From assembly GCA_023400055.1 (NCBI GenBank), contig JAEXFN010000028.1, positions 62,001 through 126,000 on the forward strand: 64,000 nucleotides of DNA, given 5' to 3'. The stretch comes from Bacillota bacterium. GTDB lineage: Bacteria; Bacillota; UBA4882; UBA8346. The translations under genes were made by a program, and so were the position numbers. The notes beneath the pieces were generated by a model. The model was not told the origin of the DNA, searched no databases, and saw only the letters and a list, made by a program, of their open reading frames with translations. Every line of letters begins with the position of its first letter. The first letter of the stretch is position 1. Below, one piece after another: positions 36,019 to 45,588 of this stretch.

Positions 36019-36900
36019 ATGAACGAGAAGAATTTAGGGGAACGAATTTTTGATATTTTTAATATCGGATTGATGGTCGTTTTAATGATCGTGATGGTTT
36101 ATCCGTTATGGTATGTCGTGGTTGCATCGGTTTCCGATCCATTAACGATAGTTCAAAACAAAGGGGCGCTTTGGTGGCCAAAAGGATTCACCTTGGCGGC
36201 CTATGCTTTAGTCTTTATCAATCACGATATTTTAGTGGGATATTATAATACCTTGTTTTATGTTGTAGTGGGGACGATCATTAATATCATTTTAACCGCA
36301 TTTGGGGCTTACGCTTTATCGCGGCGCAATTTGGTCGGTAAAAATTTAATTATGTTCATGATCGTTTTTACGATGTTTTTTAACGGCGGCCTAATTCCGA
36401 ATTATCTACTCGTTGATTGGCTGGGGCTTATAAATACTCGCTGGGCTATCATACTTCCCGCTGCGATCAGTACTTTTAATCTGATTATTATGCGCACGGG
36501 ATTTCAAGCGATACCGGAAAGCATTGAAGAATCGGCCAAAATAGATGGTGCCAACGATTTCACTATTTTATTTAGAATCTTCTTCCCATTAGCCTTGCCG
36601 GTAGTGGCAGTTATGATCTTATTCTATTCTGTCAGTCATTGGAACGCTTATTTTAAGGCCATGATTTACCTGCGGGATCGGTCACTGTTTCCGTTACAAC
36701 TGTTTTTGCGGGAGATATTGGTCGATGACAGTACCGATGCGATGATGAGCGCAGGTGGGATTTTTGGTGATAGGGGACCGATCGGCGAAACACTCAAATA
36801 CGCAACCATTATAGTGGCTACCGTGCCGATTTTGTGCATTTATCCTTTCCTCCAGCGTTTTTTCCTCAAAGGAGTTATGATTGGTGCCATCAAAGAATGA
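36019..36900 (+). CDS. Lpl-type sugar ABC transporter permease (LplC-like)
   Basis: The 293-residue permease begins GERIFDIFNIGLMVVLMIVMVYPLWYVVVASVSDP and carries the EAA loop SIEESAKIDGANDFTILFRIFFPLALPV, typical of LplC. GGAGGGAGAAGC precedes the ATG, and it follows LplB by 13 bases. No ATPase is encoded here. Confidence 0.9.
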   Translation: MNEKNLGERIFDIFNIGLMVVLMIVMVYPLWYVVVASVSDPLTIVQNKGALWWPKGFTLAAYALVFINHDILVGYYNTLFYVVVGTIINIILTAFGAYALSRRNLVGKNLIMFMIVFTMFFNGGLIPNYLLVDWLGLINTRWAIILPAAISTFNLIIMRTGFQAIPESIEESAKIDGANDFTILFRIFFPLALPVVAVMILFYSVSHWNAYFKAMIYLRDRSLFPLQLFLREILVDDSTDAMMSAGGIFGDRGPIGETLKYATIIVATVPILCIYPFLQRFFLKGVMIGAIKE

Positions 36901-36962
36901 TTCGCTGAATTGAGTTGTCAGCTTTCAACTTAATGGTGAACGAAAGGAGCAAAAAAACAGCG

Positions 36963-39056
36963 ATGGGAAAATGGTGGAATCGACCATTTCGCATCATTCA
37001 AACGAATCTACGAGAAATTGATGCGGATTTGGATCCGGTACGACTCATTCAAAGCGTCAAGGAATTTGGCGGAAATGTTTTGCTCTTTAACGTCGGCGGC
37101 ATCGAAGCCTTTTATTCGACAAAATTAAAATATCATTTTCGTAATCCATACTTAAAAAACGATTTATTGGGAAGCGTCTTGGAAAACGCCCACCGGGAAA
37201 ATGTCAAAGTCATCGGCCGTTTCGATTTCAGTAAGGCCAATCGCTTGGCATTCGAGGAACATCCGGACTGGTTCTGGAAAACCAACGTGGGAACCCCGGT
37301 TATTTATAATGGGGTTTATCATACCTGTATCAATGGCGGCTGGTGCCGCGAATATGCCTTGGAGATCGTCCAGGAGGCACTGGCGCATTATGAATTGGAC
37401 GGGCTTTTTTTCAATATGTTCCGCTATCAAGTGCATGATTACAGCGGCAATTATTATGGGATCTGTCAATGCGAAAATTGTAAACGGTTATTTTGCGAGA
37501 TGTATGATTCCCCGCTTCCGAAAACTGAGGATTGGAACGATCCAGTCTTTCTAAAATATAACGAATTTCGGCGGCGAACCAGCACTGAAGCTGCGACTCA
37601 GATTATCCGGATGGCCAAGCAGATCCGTCCCGAGGCCGGGGTCATGTTTCGTTACGATGAATCGGATATGGTCCGGGTGGAAGTGAACCGGGCACTCGAT
37701 CGGGCACTCCCCGAATGGGCTTATTGGTCCGGGGAACAGGCAAAATGGTCCTATTCCTTCGGCAAGGGCAAACCGTATTGCAGCGCGATCGTTCACTTCA
37801 TCGATATTCCGTATCGGTTCGCGGCGGAAAATGGCCCATGCCAAGGGTTGCGTTTGGCGCAACAGTTGGCTAATGGCGCACAACTGGATTATTATGTCTT
37901 GGGTACCCTCGATCAAGAGGACACCAAACCTTATCCAACAGTGAAAGAGTTTTTTAACTATCATCAGCGGAATGAGGAGCTGTATTCGGAACTTCGCTCC
38001 GGCGCCGAAATAGCCTTGTTCTATTCCGACAAAAATGTCGACTTCTTCGATGGCTTTACCAAAATGACCGCGCCGTTTCGGGGAATGTATCGAATTTTGG
38101 CTGAATCGCACCTCCCGTTCGACTTAATCAGCGATCGCCGGATGAATGATCCCGAGATGCCAGAGATTTTGCGACGCTATAAAGTCATTATTTTGCCGAA
38201 TTCAACCCGATTAACCGAACATGAATGCCGACTTTTCGATGATTATGTCCGCAGCGGAGGGCACTTAATCGCCACCTATCGGTCGGGGTTGGGCGATGAG
38301 GGGGAGGGAGCAGCAGCGAAATTCGGATTAACTTCGTTAGGCGTTACCGAATTGGAAACGATGCGCGACAATATGCGCTCGGCTTATTTCCGGATCGCAA
38401 AAGGAGAATTTGATTTTCCGGCTACGCAATTGATCCTGCTGGATCAGGGCTATCTTTATTCGAAAACGAAGCCGGGCTCGGAAACGAGGTTACATTTAAT
38501 TCCACCTCAGCGTTATGGCCCTCCGGAGAAATGCTATCCCGATCTGGAAACGGATCGGCCGGGTGTGATCTTTTATCGCTACGGCCAGGGAGAAACCGCT
38601 TATTTGCCATGGCAACCCGATTCGCTGTATTATCGTCATAGTCTGGATGAGCATCGCCGACTGATTCAACAGTTGATCAACCGTTATGATCCTCAACCGC
38701 TTATCGTGACCGATGCGCCGCCGCAAGTGGAAATCACAGTCCATCATCAGGAAGAGAAACAAAGAATCCTAATCCATGCCGTGAATTTCTCAGGGAATCA
38801 AGGGACCAGCTATCATGAACCCATTCCGATTCAAGGGTTGAGGATCGGTATTCGCCTTTCGAAGGCAAACGTCCACAAAATTCAGGCTTTAGTTTCGGGT
38901 CAGAGTTTAACGCCATTGACAATGGAAGGAACTAGCGCTAATCAGGATGGGTCTGAATTAAAAGCGCCATTCAATGGGGATTATCTATGGTTTGAGGTGC
39001 CATTATTTAAATATTTCGAAGCCATTGCAATTGAACAAGATGATTATTTGATTTAA
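36963..39056 (+). CDS. Glycoside hydrolase-like protein with beta-galactosidase trimerisation-type domain
   Basis: About 697 residues. The N-terminal part (IIQTNLREIDADLDPVRLIQSVKEFGGNVLLFNVGG, DGLFFNMFRYQ, CQCENCKRLF) fits a family of putative amylase-like TIM-barrel hydrolases. The middle region (FDLISDRRMNDPEM, VIILPNSTRLTEHECRLFDDYVRSGGHLIATYRSG) resembles the GH42 beta-galactosidase trimerisation domain, and a C-terminal beta domain follows. No signal peptide, so it acts on the imported substrate. It is the last gene of the Lpl-type operon. Exact activity is not determined. Confidence 0.75.
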   Translation: MGKWWNRPFRIIQTNLREIDADLDPVRLIQSVKEFGGNVLLFNVGGIEAFYSTKLKYHFRNPYLKNDLLGSVLENAHRENVKVIGRFDFSKANRLAFEEHPDWFWKTNVGTPVIYNGVYHTCINGGWCREYALEIVQEALAHYELDGLFFNMFRYQVHDYSGNYYGICQCENCKRLFCEMYDSPLPKTEDWNDPVFLKYNEFRRRTSTEAATQIIRMAKQIRPEAGVMFRYDESDMVRVEVNRALDRALPEWAYWSGEQAKWSYSFGKGKPYCSAIVHFIDIPYRFAAENGPCQGLRLAQQLANGAQLDYYVLGTLDQEDTKPYPTVKEFFNYHQRNEELYSELRSGAEIALFYSDKNVDFFDGFTKMTAPFRGMYRILAESHLPFDLISDRRMNDPEMPEILRRYKVIILPNSTRLTEHECRLFDDYVRSGGHLIATYRSGLGDEGEGAAAKFGLTSLGVTELETMRDNMRSAYFRIAKGEFDFPATQLILLDQGYLYSKTKPGSETRLHLIPPQRYGPPEKCYPDLETDRPGVIFYRYGQGETAYLPWQPDSLYYRHSLDEHRRLIQQLINRYDPQPLIVTDAPPQVEITVHHQEEKQRILIHAVNFSGNQGTSYHEPIPIQGLRIGIRLSKANVHKIQALVSGQSLTPLTMEGTSANQDGSELKAPFNGDYLWFEVPLFKYFEAIAIEQDDYLI

Positions 39057-39070
39057 ATAGAAAGTGATTT

Positions 39071-39116
39071 CCAAGCGTACGTTTGATGGATATAGCAGAA
39101 TCAAACGTACGCTTGG
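39071..39116 (+). terminator. Perfect 16-bp inverted repeat at the operon end
   Basis: CCAAGCGTACGTTTGA pairs with TCAAACGTACGCTTGG around 14 bases, 14 bases after the operon stop. No T-run follows, so it could be a processed 3' end or a protein-binding dyad. Confidence 0.6.
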
Positions 39117-39239
39117 CGATGATAAAGACTGTGAAACAAAGAGCTTCACGCATTCAATTTCAAAGGTAAGTCTAATTCCTAAGAAGCTTGCCAGAAACAT
39201 CTGTTTGCGATGAAATGGCCAACAGTGTTTAAATGCCCC

Positions 39240-39760
39240 AAGTGCGGCCATAATTAAAAATAAAGCCTCGTTTGAGCCTTCGCCTGGGATGCTGGCTATA
39301 AAAGAGCGGTCCCTTCAACATCTTTACCAAGTCCATGCTGCCGGTTAAAGCATTGACCTGTTCGGCTAAAGCGGTGTATAGATAAAATTGTTCCGGTGTT
39401 GCATGACACTGGTTATTTATTGTAATGCCCATGGAAGTGCCGATCTGCTTCACTGTATTCAGCAAAGCGGAAGCATTGGCCATTACTGATTTGGGTATGG
39501 CGTTGAACTTTGCCAGTTGAACGGGGACCAAACCAGCAGAATCAATGCCAGGAATGGCAAAGGTCCTTACATCAAGTTTAATGCTGGGTTTGGAAAGCAA
39601 CAATCATCGCAACAGCCGTGGTGAGCGCTTCGGGGAAAAAGGATCATTCCTGCCTGGAACGGTGTAGATCTTCAAGATGCTGTAGGAAGAGCGGCACCAG
39701 AAATGCTTCGCCGAAAAGAGCCAGCACGGTGATGTTCATGATGATATTGTTCATGTAAAA
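39240..39760 (-). pseudogene. DHA2-type MFS drug transporter relic
   Basis: Minus-strand pieces read ALFGEAFLVPLFLQ, then in another frame NAIPKSVMANASALLNTVKQIGTSMGIT, in the order found in EmrB/QacA-type 14-helix exporters. An internal stop and frame changes break it and most of the gene is missing. Confidence 0.7.
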
Positions 39761-39869
39761 GGTGAGCAACGATTGAGGAAGTTTGCAATTGGAGAATTAA
39801 AGCATTACTTTGAATTTGACAAAAAGGCTTTAGAATATAAAGACACTTTTTATTTGGGCGGCACGGGGG

Positions 39870-40752
39870 TTACTTTCGTGCCTGCTGTTGGCATCCTACG
39901 GTCGGACTGGGGAGCGGCTTTATGAAGTCGACGGTTCACCATGGAGGCCATTATTTCCTAAAGGATCTACGACCCCGGTGCCAAGCAGGCCGGCTGCAGA
40001 AGTCCTGGCCAAGATTAAATATATTGAAACGTTGATGACCATATTAACTCGCCCGGAGGCGACATCAATCGATTAAACGACTTTGCAGGCAGGCAACAGG
40101 TTAAACTCCAGTCGGGGACGGCGCTCGTCCTAAAGAAAGTCCTGGAAATTTCAAGTTTAAGCGATGGCACTTTTGATATTACCGTTGTCCCCCCTGATTA
40201 AACTGTGGTATATTAATTCCAGAAAGGCGCGGATCCCACCGGCCCTTGAATGCCGGAGGATGACTTCCCTGATTAATTACAGGGATGTGGTGCTTGACGA
40301 AACCCGAAATTACGCCTTTCTGCAAAGAGCCGGCCAAATGGTCGACTTAGGCGGTAATGTAGCCACTCTCGAAAGCAAGCCGGACGGAAGCCCCTTTATA
40401 TCGGGATTCAAAATCCCGGGCCGAGAATGAATTACATTCGGAGTCATTAAGGTCTCCAACAAGGCGGTAGTACCTTAGGTGATTATCAACGTTATTTTAT
40501 GAAGAACGGTAAAAGATATCGCCATATTATCGACCCGAAAACGGGCCGGCCTGCCGAGTCCGAGCGGATGAGCGCAACCATCGTTGACCGGTCGTCTATG
40601 GAAGCCGATGCTCTCGCCACCACGGCAGTTTTTGTATTGGGATTAAAGCGGGGTTGGAGCTTATCAAACGGTATACCGATGCCGAAGCCGTTTTCATTAC
40701 CCGCGAAAAAAGATCTATCTGACTCCGGGGTTAAAGGCAGATTTTTTCTTTA
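39870..40752 (+). pseudogene. ApbE (FAD:protein FMN transferase) relic
   Basis: Pieces in changing frames read RQQVKLQSGTALVLKKVLEIS, LSDGTFDITVVP, YRDVVLDETRNYAFLQRAGQMVDLGGNVA, RYRHIIDPKTGRPAES and DALATTAVFVLGL. These are the successive ApbE motifs (S-x-G-x-FDIT, DLGG, HIIDP, DALSTA). Several frameshifts and stops destroy it. An intact ApbE is at 49168. Confidence 0.85.
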
Positions 40753-40784
40753 ATGATGAGAACAAGGAGTATGTTTATTCTAAA

Positions 40785-41105
40785 TTAAAAGGTGATTGGA
40801 TTTTGATTTTGCTGACTTTAGCGGTTTGCGGCGGACTGCTTTTATAATCTCTGGCGTGGTAATGCGGTACCAGCCGGAGAACGGCGGTTATCATCCAAAA
40901 CGGTAGAAAAGTCCGGGATATTGATCTGAATGCCGTGGAATAAAAATTACAATATCGATTGAGAAAGGAAGGAGCCTGTTTTCAGATGCCGGTTGCCTCA
41001 ACAGACTCTGTGTCAAACAGGACGGGCACATCCCAGGGGGAGCGGGCCGTATGCCTGTCGTCCAAAACAGTCATCCTAATCCGGGACTCTGTCCGACCAG
41101 TCGAT
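40785..41105 (+). pseudogene. NusG domain II (EetA-like) relic
   Basis: GDWILILLTLAVCGGLLL forms an N-terminal membrane helix; then VIIQNGRKVRDIDLN and, after frame damage, GERAVCLSSKTVILI match the NusG-II pattern in the intact copy at 47564. Stops interrupt the frame. It follows the ApbE relic, mirroring the intact gene order family. Confidence 0.65.
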
Positions 41106-41130
41106 AGCATTTCTTATTGAGGTGAAACCG

Positions 41131-41646
41131 ATGAACAATACCAAACGACAGGCTGTCTTGATCATTTTAGTTTGCAATGCGATTGTCATTTCCTTTTTGG
41201 AAGCGTTGCTGCCACTACCGATTCCAGTCCCTGGAGTGAAACTGGGCCTGGCCAATATATTGACCATGCTCGCCATTGTTTTTCTGGATCTGAAAAGCGC
41301 CTTAATTATTGTGGTATTGCGATCCATTGCAGTCACATTCTTGAGCAAAGGTTTGTTTGCGTTGGTATTCGGGCTGACCGGCGGGTTGTTAAGCGCTGTT
41401 TTGATGTGGTTTCTCTATAAAAAGCTGCCGGATGTTTTTAGTATCAAGGGGATCAGCATTGCCGGCGCCATTATTCATAACACCGGGCAGATGGCAGTTG
41501 CTTCCTGGCTGCTCCGGGAACCCTTAATCCTTTACTATCTTCCTGTTCTGGCGATTGCAGCGGTGATTACCGGCTTTTTCACCGGCAGTATCTGCGAGAT
41601 GGTCATTAGTGAGCTTAAAAAGAAGGGATTTTTAAAAGGGTTATAA
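41131..41646 (+). CDS. Gx transporter family protein (EetB-like)
   Basis: The 171-residue protein has five hydrophobic segments (LLPLPIPVPGVKLGLANILTMLAIVFLDLKSALIIVVLR at the front) and belongs to the Gx transporter/heptaprenyl diphosphate synthase component I-like family. In Listeria a member (EetB) is in the flavin-based extracellular electron transfer locus. GAGGTGAAACCG precedes the ATG. The next gene starts four bases after its stop. Confidence 0.8.
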   Translation: MNNTKRQAVLIILVCNAIVISFLEALLPLPIPVPGVKLGLANILTMLAIVFLDLKSALIIVVLRSIAVTFLSKGLFALVFGLTGGLLSAVLMWFLYKKLPDVFSIKGISIAGAIIHNTGQMAVASWLLREPLILYYLPVLAIAAVITGFFTGSICEMVISELKKKGFLKGL

Positions 41647-41649
41647 ACT

Positions 41650-42450
41650 TTGAGTGGGCATAAAAAGAGAGGTGTGTCGGTTATCGGAAACATTAAGCCC
41701 CGAAAAAATCAGATCTTAACCACAATGGACCCGGGGATCAAAGCAGGCTTGGTCATAATACTAGCCGCAATCCTTTTTTGGAGTAAAATGCCGCTCAGTT
41801 TTACGGTTATTTTGTTATATATCCTCCTGATAACCGTTCTTTCAAGCCTTTCTTTCCGGATTCTCCTTCGCAATCTGCTTTATTTAACAGTTGCCTTGAT
41901 TGTTCCCTATCTGTTCGGATTAATCTTTTCTATTTGCGGCGTTCTGTTTGATCCGGGAGGCTTTTCCGCCTGGAACATTAATTTTCCGGCGATTGCCTTA
42001 AAATTTGGCCGTTTGATTCTATTGGGGCATATCGCTAGTATATATATGTATACCACACCTTTTGAACGGATTGTCAGGATGTTGAACAGGCTGTTTACAC
42101 CGGTAAAAAGGTGCGGGGTGCCGGTGACAGACTACTTAAAGATTTTGATCTGTATCCGGACGGAACTTCCCAATGCCATCAAGCGCGGCCGTGACACGGT
42201 TGCCCGGTGGCGCGACCCGGACGGAACGGTAACACGCCGAAGCTTGAAAAGTAAAATTGAAGGGATGGCAGATGTTATTGTCTCGCAAATTCTGCAATCA
42301 TTTCAAGAGATTGAACGGATTCAAAGATTGATTGATGAAACGGATTGCGCGGATTTGGATGCTTTTCGGTTTAAAGTATCCAAATCCGATATGATGGCGA
42401 TAATTAGTTTGATCCTGCTTGGTGGGGCGGTGTTATGGATAGAACAATGA
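41650..42450 (+). CDS. EcfT/CbiQ-like membrane protein of an ECF transporter
   Basis: About 266 residues. Hydrophobic segments are followed by a C-terminal cytoplasmic helical pair (PNAIKRGRDTVARWRDPDGTVTRR), typical of the T component of energy-coupling-factor transporters. A T-like protein is part of the Listeria electron transfer locus, where it is linked to flavin export. No A subunits are encoded in the window. The TTG start at 41650 has a weak ribosome site; TTG-initiated coupling to the upstream gene is likely. Confidence 0.7.
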   Translation: MSGHKKRGVSVIGNIKPRKNQILTTMDPGIKAGLVIILAAILFWSKMPLSFTVILLYILLITVLSSLSFRILLRNLLYLTVALIVPYLFGLIFSICGVLFDPGGFSAWNINFPAIALKFGRLILLGHIASIYMYTTPFERIVRMLNRLFTPVKRCGVPVTDYLKILICIRTELPNAIKRGRDTVARWRDPDGTVTRRSLKSKIEGMADVIVSQILQSFQEIERIQRLIDETDCADLDAFRFKVSKSDMMAIISLILLGGAVLWIEQ

Positions 42451-42471
42451 AAGAAATGGAGAACTGACCAA

Positions 42472-42772
42472 TGAATAACTCCTTTCTCTCAAAAAAGATC
42501 CCGATGATATCAAAGTAGACCTCCACCTTCACACCACGCTTCCGACGGCACCTGGCGGCCCGAAACCCTGGTGAAAAACTTAGCCAGATGCCGGGATCGG
42601 ATTATTTGCCGTCACCGACCATGACAGTACGGAAAATCTGGCGGAAACCGCCGCGCTGGCCAAGGAGTATGCTCTGGGATTCATACCCGGAGTAGAGGTT
42701 ATTACCATCGATCACGGCCGGAGCTATCATCTTCTGGGAGCTGGCGGATCTCGTCTTCTTCCGGCTTGAAAT
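42472..42772 (+). pseudogene. PHP-domain phosphoesterase relic
   Basis: Frames alternate: KVDLHLHTT, LFAVTDHDSTENLAETAALAKEYALGFIPGVEVITID. These are the first PHP metal motifs; a stop and frameshift split them and the C-terminal half is absent. Confidence 0.75.
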
Positions 42773-42944
42773 TACCGTTACCGGGGAATGTATTTTTGGA
42801 AATATCATCCAAAACTCGCGGACCTTTATGTATCAGTCCGCATTGCATTGACTTACATATTTGTCCATGTTATACTAATATTGTGATGGTTTTCACGAAC
42901 AAATATGCTGTCCTCTGCGGCTAAACAGTGGTTTTTGGTATTAC

Positions 42945-43350
42945 TTAGGGGTTCCTGAAAGTAAGTGAATCAAAAAGGCGCTGCCGTTTATCAGTTTGCT
43001 TCGGAGGCCTGCTAAGTCTCGGACCGCTTAAATGAATGCCGTGGCTCTTGCAAAGTTGAACATTCTCACGGGTATAAATCTTGTCGGCAATTACAACTGC
43101 TGGATAATCACCAAAACGTTGCCAATAGGTTTCAACATCCTCTGGCAGTCCGATCCCTTCATGATAGGGATCCCAACTGAGCTTATTCAAAAAGCATAAC
43201 TTCGACCAAGCTAACAGAGATTTTGGCTCCAAACTCGGTATCTGCCGGAATTTTACCCCGAACAATCGGCTGAACGTGAAACTGGCTGATACTCAAACCG
43301 GTCGCTAGTTCGGTGAGTTCTGGTGTCATACATCTCCTTTTGTTGTTGAT
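42945..43350 (-). pseudogene. IS5/IS1182-like transposase fragment
   Basis: The frame reads YHEGIGLPEDVETYWQRFGDYPAVVIADKIYTRENVQLCKSHGIHLSGPRLSRPP, typical of a DDE transposase of this type. Just upstream another frame gives FHVQPIVRGKIPADTEFGAKIS, the preceding part, so a frameshift is present. Both gene ends are missing. Confidence 0.75.
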
Positions 43351-43602
43351 AAAGCTTGTGAATGTTTTTTGGATAATCCTTCCGGATTCTTGGCAAACAA
43401 GCTATCGATGGTTTTCAGATCGCGCTTCACATAGCGCAATTTTTCGGATACATGTTTGGTCCTCAAATGCAAACCTTTTTGGACTTTTTTTACTTTTTCG
43501 TGTATTTTCCTACCTTTTTCATGTGTCCCAATTCTGTATTTACAACTTTTTACGAGTTTTTCAGGAGGCCCTACTTAAGTTTCGAAAGGAATGATAAGAG
43601 AA

Positions 43603-45588
43603 ATGAATAGAATAGTTATAATCGGAGGGGGCTACGCAGGCGTACTTACGGCAAAGAAGCTTGCAAAGAAATTTAAAAAGGATGCCGCTACATCGGTCAC
43701 CATTATCGATAAAAACCCGTTTCATACGATGCTCACGGAGCTACATGAGGTCGCCGCGGGAAGGGTCGAAGAGGACAGCATCAGGATAAGCTTCAGAAAG
43801 GTCTTTGCGGGCCGAAAGGTACAATTCGTTCAGGACTTTGTCGAGTCTGTCGATTTTAGCGAAAAAATTGTCCTCGGAAGAAACCAGTCTTATGAATACG
43901 ACTATTTGGTGATGGCGACAGGTTCGCGCCCGACTTATTTCGGCATCCCAGGAGCGGAGGAGCATTCCCTATCCTTATGGTCTTACGAAGACGCCATCAG
44001 GCTCAGGGAGCATATACTTGACCGCTTCAGGCGGGCTGCTTCGGAAACCGACGAGCTTGAAAAACGCAGGCTACTTACCTTTCATGTCGTCGGCGCAGGT
44101 TTGACAGGAGTCGAAATGGCGGGCGAGCTTGCCGAATACGTGCCGATATTATGCGACAGGTTCGAGATAGACCGGAAAGAAGTATCTCTATTCAATGTAG
44201 ATTTACTTCCCCACGTCGTACCCACCCTTCCGGAAAAGCTTTCTGCAAAAATACAGCGCCGCCTTGAGAAGATGGGTGTGGGAATGCTGCTGGGCACCCG
44301 GGTCGCCGAGATCGGCAAGGATTACATCGACCTTAGCTCCAAAGAAAAGGTAAGACGATATGCTACCGGCACCGTGATCTGGGTGGGTGGCATTGAATGC
44401 GCTTGTGTGCCCGCCAAGGCCGGGGAGGCTGTGTCCTGCGACCGTCGGGGCAGGTTGAATACGGACCAATACCTCAGGTGTATTGGCAACGAAAGCTTTT
44501 ATGTTGCCGGAGACAACCTAAATTGCATTCCCGAGGGCCAGTCCGAGCCCGTGCCGCAAATGGTGGAAAACTGCGAGCTAAGCGCCGATGCCGTGGCGCA
44601 TAATATATATGTATCTATAACGGGCAAAGGCAAACTCAAAGAGTATAGGCCTCAATTCCATGGGGTCATGGTGAGCCTCGGCGGGAGATACGCGGTCGCC
44701 AGGGTAGGCTTGCCTAGGTTAATGATAAGCCTTCCGTCTTTCCTGGCGATGTTTACCAAGCACTTTATAAATATCGTATATTTTGTCCAGGTGCTCGGCT
44801 GGAACAAGATATCCAGCTATCTCAGGCACGAATTTTTTACCATACGCAATAAACGAAGCTTTGTCGGAGGGCATCTGAGCAACCGGACGCCCAGCTTCCT
44901 TCTGGTTCCGCTCCGCCTTTGGCTAGGTGCCGCATGGCTATTCGAAGGCATTATGAAAATAGTGGATGGCTGGTTCGTATCCCCTAAGCTTAATGACTTT
45001 ATCGGAGGGGCAAATGCTTGGTTTAATTCTCTGCTGGGCAACACCTCCGATGCTATTAACTCAGCGACGAATGCCGCCGCCTCGGGAACCGACGCGGTGA
45101 ACTCCGCGACCGGAGTAGCCCACTCGGCATCCGCCGCCGGGACAGTGATTATGAACTGGGATATCTTCGGTATTTTTAAGATGATATTCGTCAGCGGCAA
45201 GTCGCTGGCTAAGTCGACCATCGCCGATTACGCTTTCAAGCTGGATATTCCCGTTATGAACTGGTTTATAAACACATGCATCATGCCTTTCGATTGGCTC
45301 CAGATCGCAATGCAGATATCCATTGTCGCTGCCGAGATACTCATCGGGCTTGCGCTGATGGGGGGATTGTTCACCCCACTGGCTGGCGCGCTATCGATAG
45401 CACTGCTGTGCATGTTCATTACCTCCACCGGCCTATACCTGTCAAGCTTTTGGATGCTAGTGGCGGGAATAGCCATGCTCTGGGGCGCGGGCAGTATATT
45501 CGGTCTGGACTATTACGTTACCCCGTTCCTGAAAAAAGGTTGGAAGCGGTTAGGTTGGGTAAGGCGGTTATATATCTATCATGACTAA
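43603..45588 (+). CDS. ndh2: Type II NADH dehydrogenase with DoxX-like membrane domain (Ndh2)
   Basis: About 661 residues. The N-terminal 400 form an NDH-2 flavoprotein with FAD motif IVIIGGGYAGVLTAKKL, ATGSRPTYFG, NAD motif FHVVGAGLTGVEMAGELAEY and VAGDNLN. The C-terminal 250 add several membrane helices like DoxX. A Ser/Ala/Asn-rich linker (about residues 475-512) separates two of them. Fusion of NDH-2 to a membrane domain is the form found in flavin-based extracellular electron transfer loci, where it feeds a dedicated quinone. The start at 43603 gives the normal MNRIVIIGGG end; ATG 43591 is an alternative. It overlaps the next gene by eight bases. Confidence 0.9.
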   Translation: MNRIVIIGGGYAGVLTAKKLAKKFKKDAATSVTIIDKNPFHTMLTELHEVAAGRVEEDSIRISFRKVFAGRKVQFVQDFVESVDFSEKIVLGRNQSYEYDYLVMATGSRPTYFGIPGAEEHSLSLWSYEDAIRLREHILDRFRRAASETDELEKRRLLTFHVVGAGLTGVEMAGELAEYVPILCDRFEIDRKEVSLFNVDLLPHVVPTLPEKLSAKIQRRLEKMGVGMLLGTRVAEIGKDYIDLSSKEKVRRYATGTVIWVGGIECACVPAKAGEAVSCDRRGRLNTDQYLRCIGNESFYVAGDNLNCIPEGQSEPVPQMVENCELSADAVAHNIYVSITGKGKLKEYRPQFHGVMVSLGGRYAVARVGLPRLMISLPSFLAMFTKHFINIVYFVQVLGWNKISSYLRHEFFTIRNKRSFVGGHLSNRTPSFLLVPLRLWLGAAWLFEGIMKIVDGWFVSPKLNDFIGGANAWFNSLLGNTSDAINSATNAAASGTDAVNSATGVAHSASAAGTVIMNWDIFGIFKMIFVSGKSLAKSTIADYAFKLDIPVMNWFINTCIMPFDWLQIAMQISIVAAEILIGLALMGGLFTPLAGALSIALLCMFITSTGLYLSSFWMLVAGIAMLWGAGSIFGLDYYVTPFLKKGWKRLGWVRRLYIYHD

